This document shows, in pieces, positions 7,410 to 7,685 of a stretch of DNA of 7,685 nt. Below the pieces are notes generated by a model. The model was not told the origin of the DNA. It saw only the letters and a list, made by a program, of their open reading frames with translations, and searched no databases. Source of the stretch: Comamonadaceae bacterium (GTDB taxonomy: Bacteria; Pseudomonadota; Gammaproteobacteria; Burkholderiales; Burkholderiaceae_C); NCBI GenBank assembly GCA_947457975.1, contig CANGYC010000107.1:1-7685 (forward strand), read 5' to 3'. Each line of letters begins with the position of its first letter. The first letter of the stretch is position 1. A program made the translations under genes and the position numbers.

Positions 7410-7436
7410 GTCAACCTGCCGTCAACTCGGGCTGGC

Positions 7437-7442
7437 TACAAT
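7437..7442 (+). promoter_or_regulatory. Probable sucA promoter (-10 element)
   Basis: TACAAT is a 5/6 match to TATAAT, placed just downstream of the terminator and predicting a transcript start near 7448-7449. The -35 region (about 7414-7421) has no good match. Two GTCAAC copies 11 bp apart (7410-7415 and 7421-7426) lie in it and could be an activator site. Confidence 0.6.
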
Positions 7443-7447
7443 CCCGC

Positions 7448-7563
7448 TTGACTCCCTAGGCCCTTCCTTAGCCACTGTCGCATCCGCCAATCGGTTCAGC
7501 CGTGTCGCGGAAGGTATTTCAACCAACTCATGGTCCCTGCAGGGGATCGGAGGTCAGCGAAAA
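7448..7563 (+). ncRNA. Structured sucA 5' leader, probable sucA RNA motif (cis-regulatory)
   Basis: Seen in the sequence: the expected 5' end of the transcript, TTGACTCC (7448-7455), can pair with GGAGGTCAG (7549-7557) using one bulged G and one G-U pair, covering the sucA Shine-Dalgarno GGAGGT (7549-7554). Inside are a stem TCCGC/GCGGA (7483-7487 and 7507-7511) with an inner CGG/CCG (7492-7494 and 7500-7502), and a 6-bp hairpin GGTCCC/GGGATC (7532-7537 and 7543-7548) abutting the Shine-Dalgarno. Known: a conserved 'sucA RNA motif' has been described in Burkholderiales upstream of sucA, overlapping its Shine-Dalgarno, with unknown ligand. Inferred: this is an instance of it. I cannot compare with the published consensus here. 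Confidence 0.65.
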
Positions 7564-7685
7564 ATGAGCCAGACAAATAACGTCTACTCCGCCTACCAAG
7601 GCAACACCTATCTCTTCGGCGGCAACGCGCCTTATGTCGAAGAGATGTACGAAAACTACCTGGCCAACCCGGGCAGCGTTCCAGA
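7564..7685 (+). CDS. sucA: 2-oxoglutarate dehydrogenase E1 component, N-terminal 40 residues
   Basis: The thiamine-diphosphate-dependent E1 subunit of the TCA-cycle complex that converts 2-oxoglutarate to succinyl-CoA. Only the start is in the window (40 codons plus two bases); the gene continues past the right edge. The segment YLFGGNAPYVEEMYENYLANPGSVP (16-40) is the typical N-terminal module of SucA, which in this family tethers E1 to the E2 core; a proline-aspartate continuation is expected. The start follows a strong GGAGGT with a 9-nt spacer. Expression is likely set by its own promoter at about 7437 and by the folded leader. sucB and lpdA normally follow but lie outside the window. Confidence 0.95.
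   Translation, partial: MSQTNNVYSAYQGNTYLFGGNAPYVEEMYENYLANPGSVP

Overview
This window looks like a GC-rich betaproteobacterial chromosome, most likely Burkholderiales and probably family Comamonadaceae. Four things suggest this: high G+C with almost no TTA/CTA/TCA codons, -10 elements of the CACAAT/TACAAT kind, a soxYZ pair, and a sucA gene preceded by a structured leader of the kind known from Burkholderiales. I see no insertion sequences, phage genes, tRNA/rRNA genes or CRISPR arrays. Every protein gene except one small membrane protein belongs to a recognisable family.

Left part (1-2968), minus strand: a tightly packed three-gene unit read leftwards. It holds a UDP-glucuronate 4-epimerase-like SDR (1787-2782), a UDP-glucose 6-dehydrogenase (462-1790, 4-bp ATGA overlap with the epimerase), and the N-terminal 150 residues of a multi-spanning YbhN/LPG-synthase-TM-like membrane protein that leaves the window at base 1. 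The two enzymes together would turn UDP-glucose into UDP-glucuronate and then UDP-galacturonate for a surface polysaccharide or lipid. The upstream region holds a 7+7 bp inverted repeat next to a TAAAAT -10-like hexamer, and a 14-bp palindrome.

Middle (2969-6409), plus strand: a 101-residue membrane protein of unknown function with its own weak terminator, then acuI (acrylyl-CoA reductase, YhdH/AcuI family) and prpE (propionyl-CoA synthetase) 39 bp apart. The pair makes sense as a propionate/acrylate-to-propionyl-CoA module.

Right part (6495-7685), plus strand: soxY and soxZ, the thiosulfate carrier pair, without soxA/X/B in view and with an unusual SoxY tail (GACGA instead of GGCGG). A terminator region follows, then a promoter and a highly foldable leader of about 115 nt, then the first 40 codons of sucA (2-oxoglutarate dehydrogenase E1). 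In the leader, the presumed transcript start can pair with the sucA Shine-Dalgarno. This is the most interesting non-coding signal here and is probably an instance of the described but functionally unsolved sucA RNA motif. I found no convincing wholly new multi-gene system.
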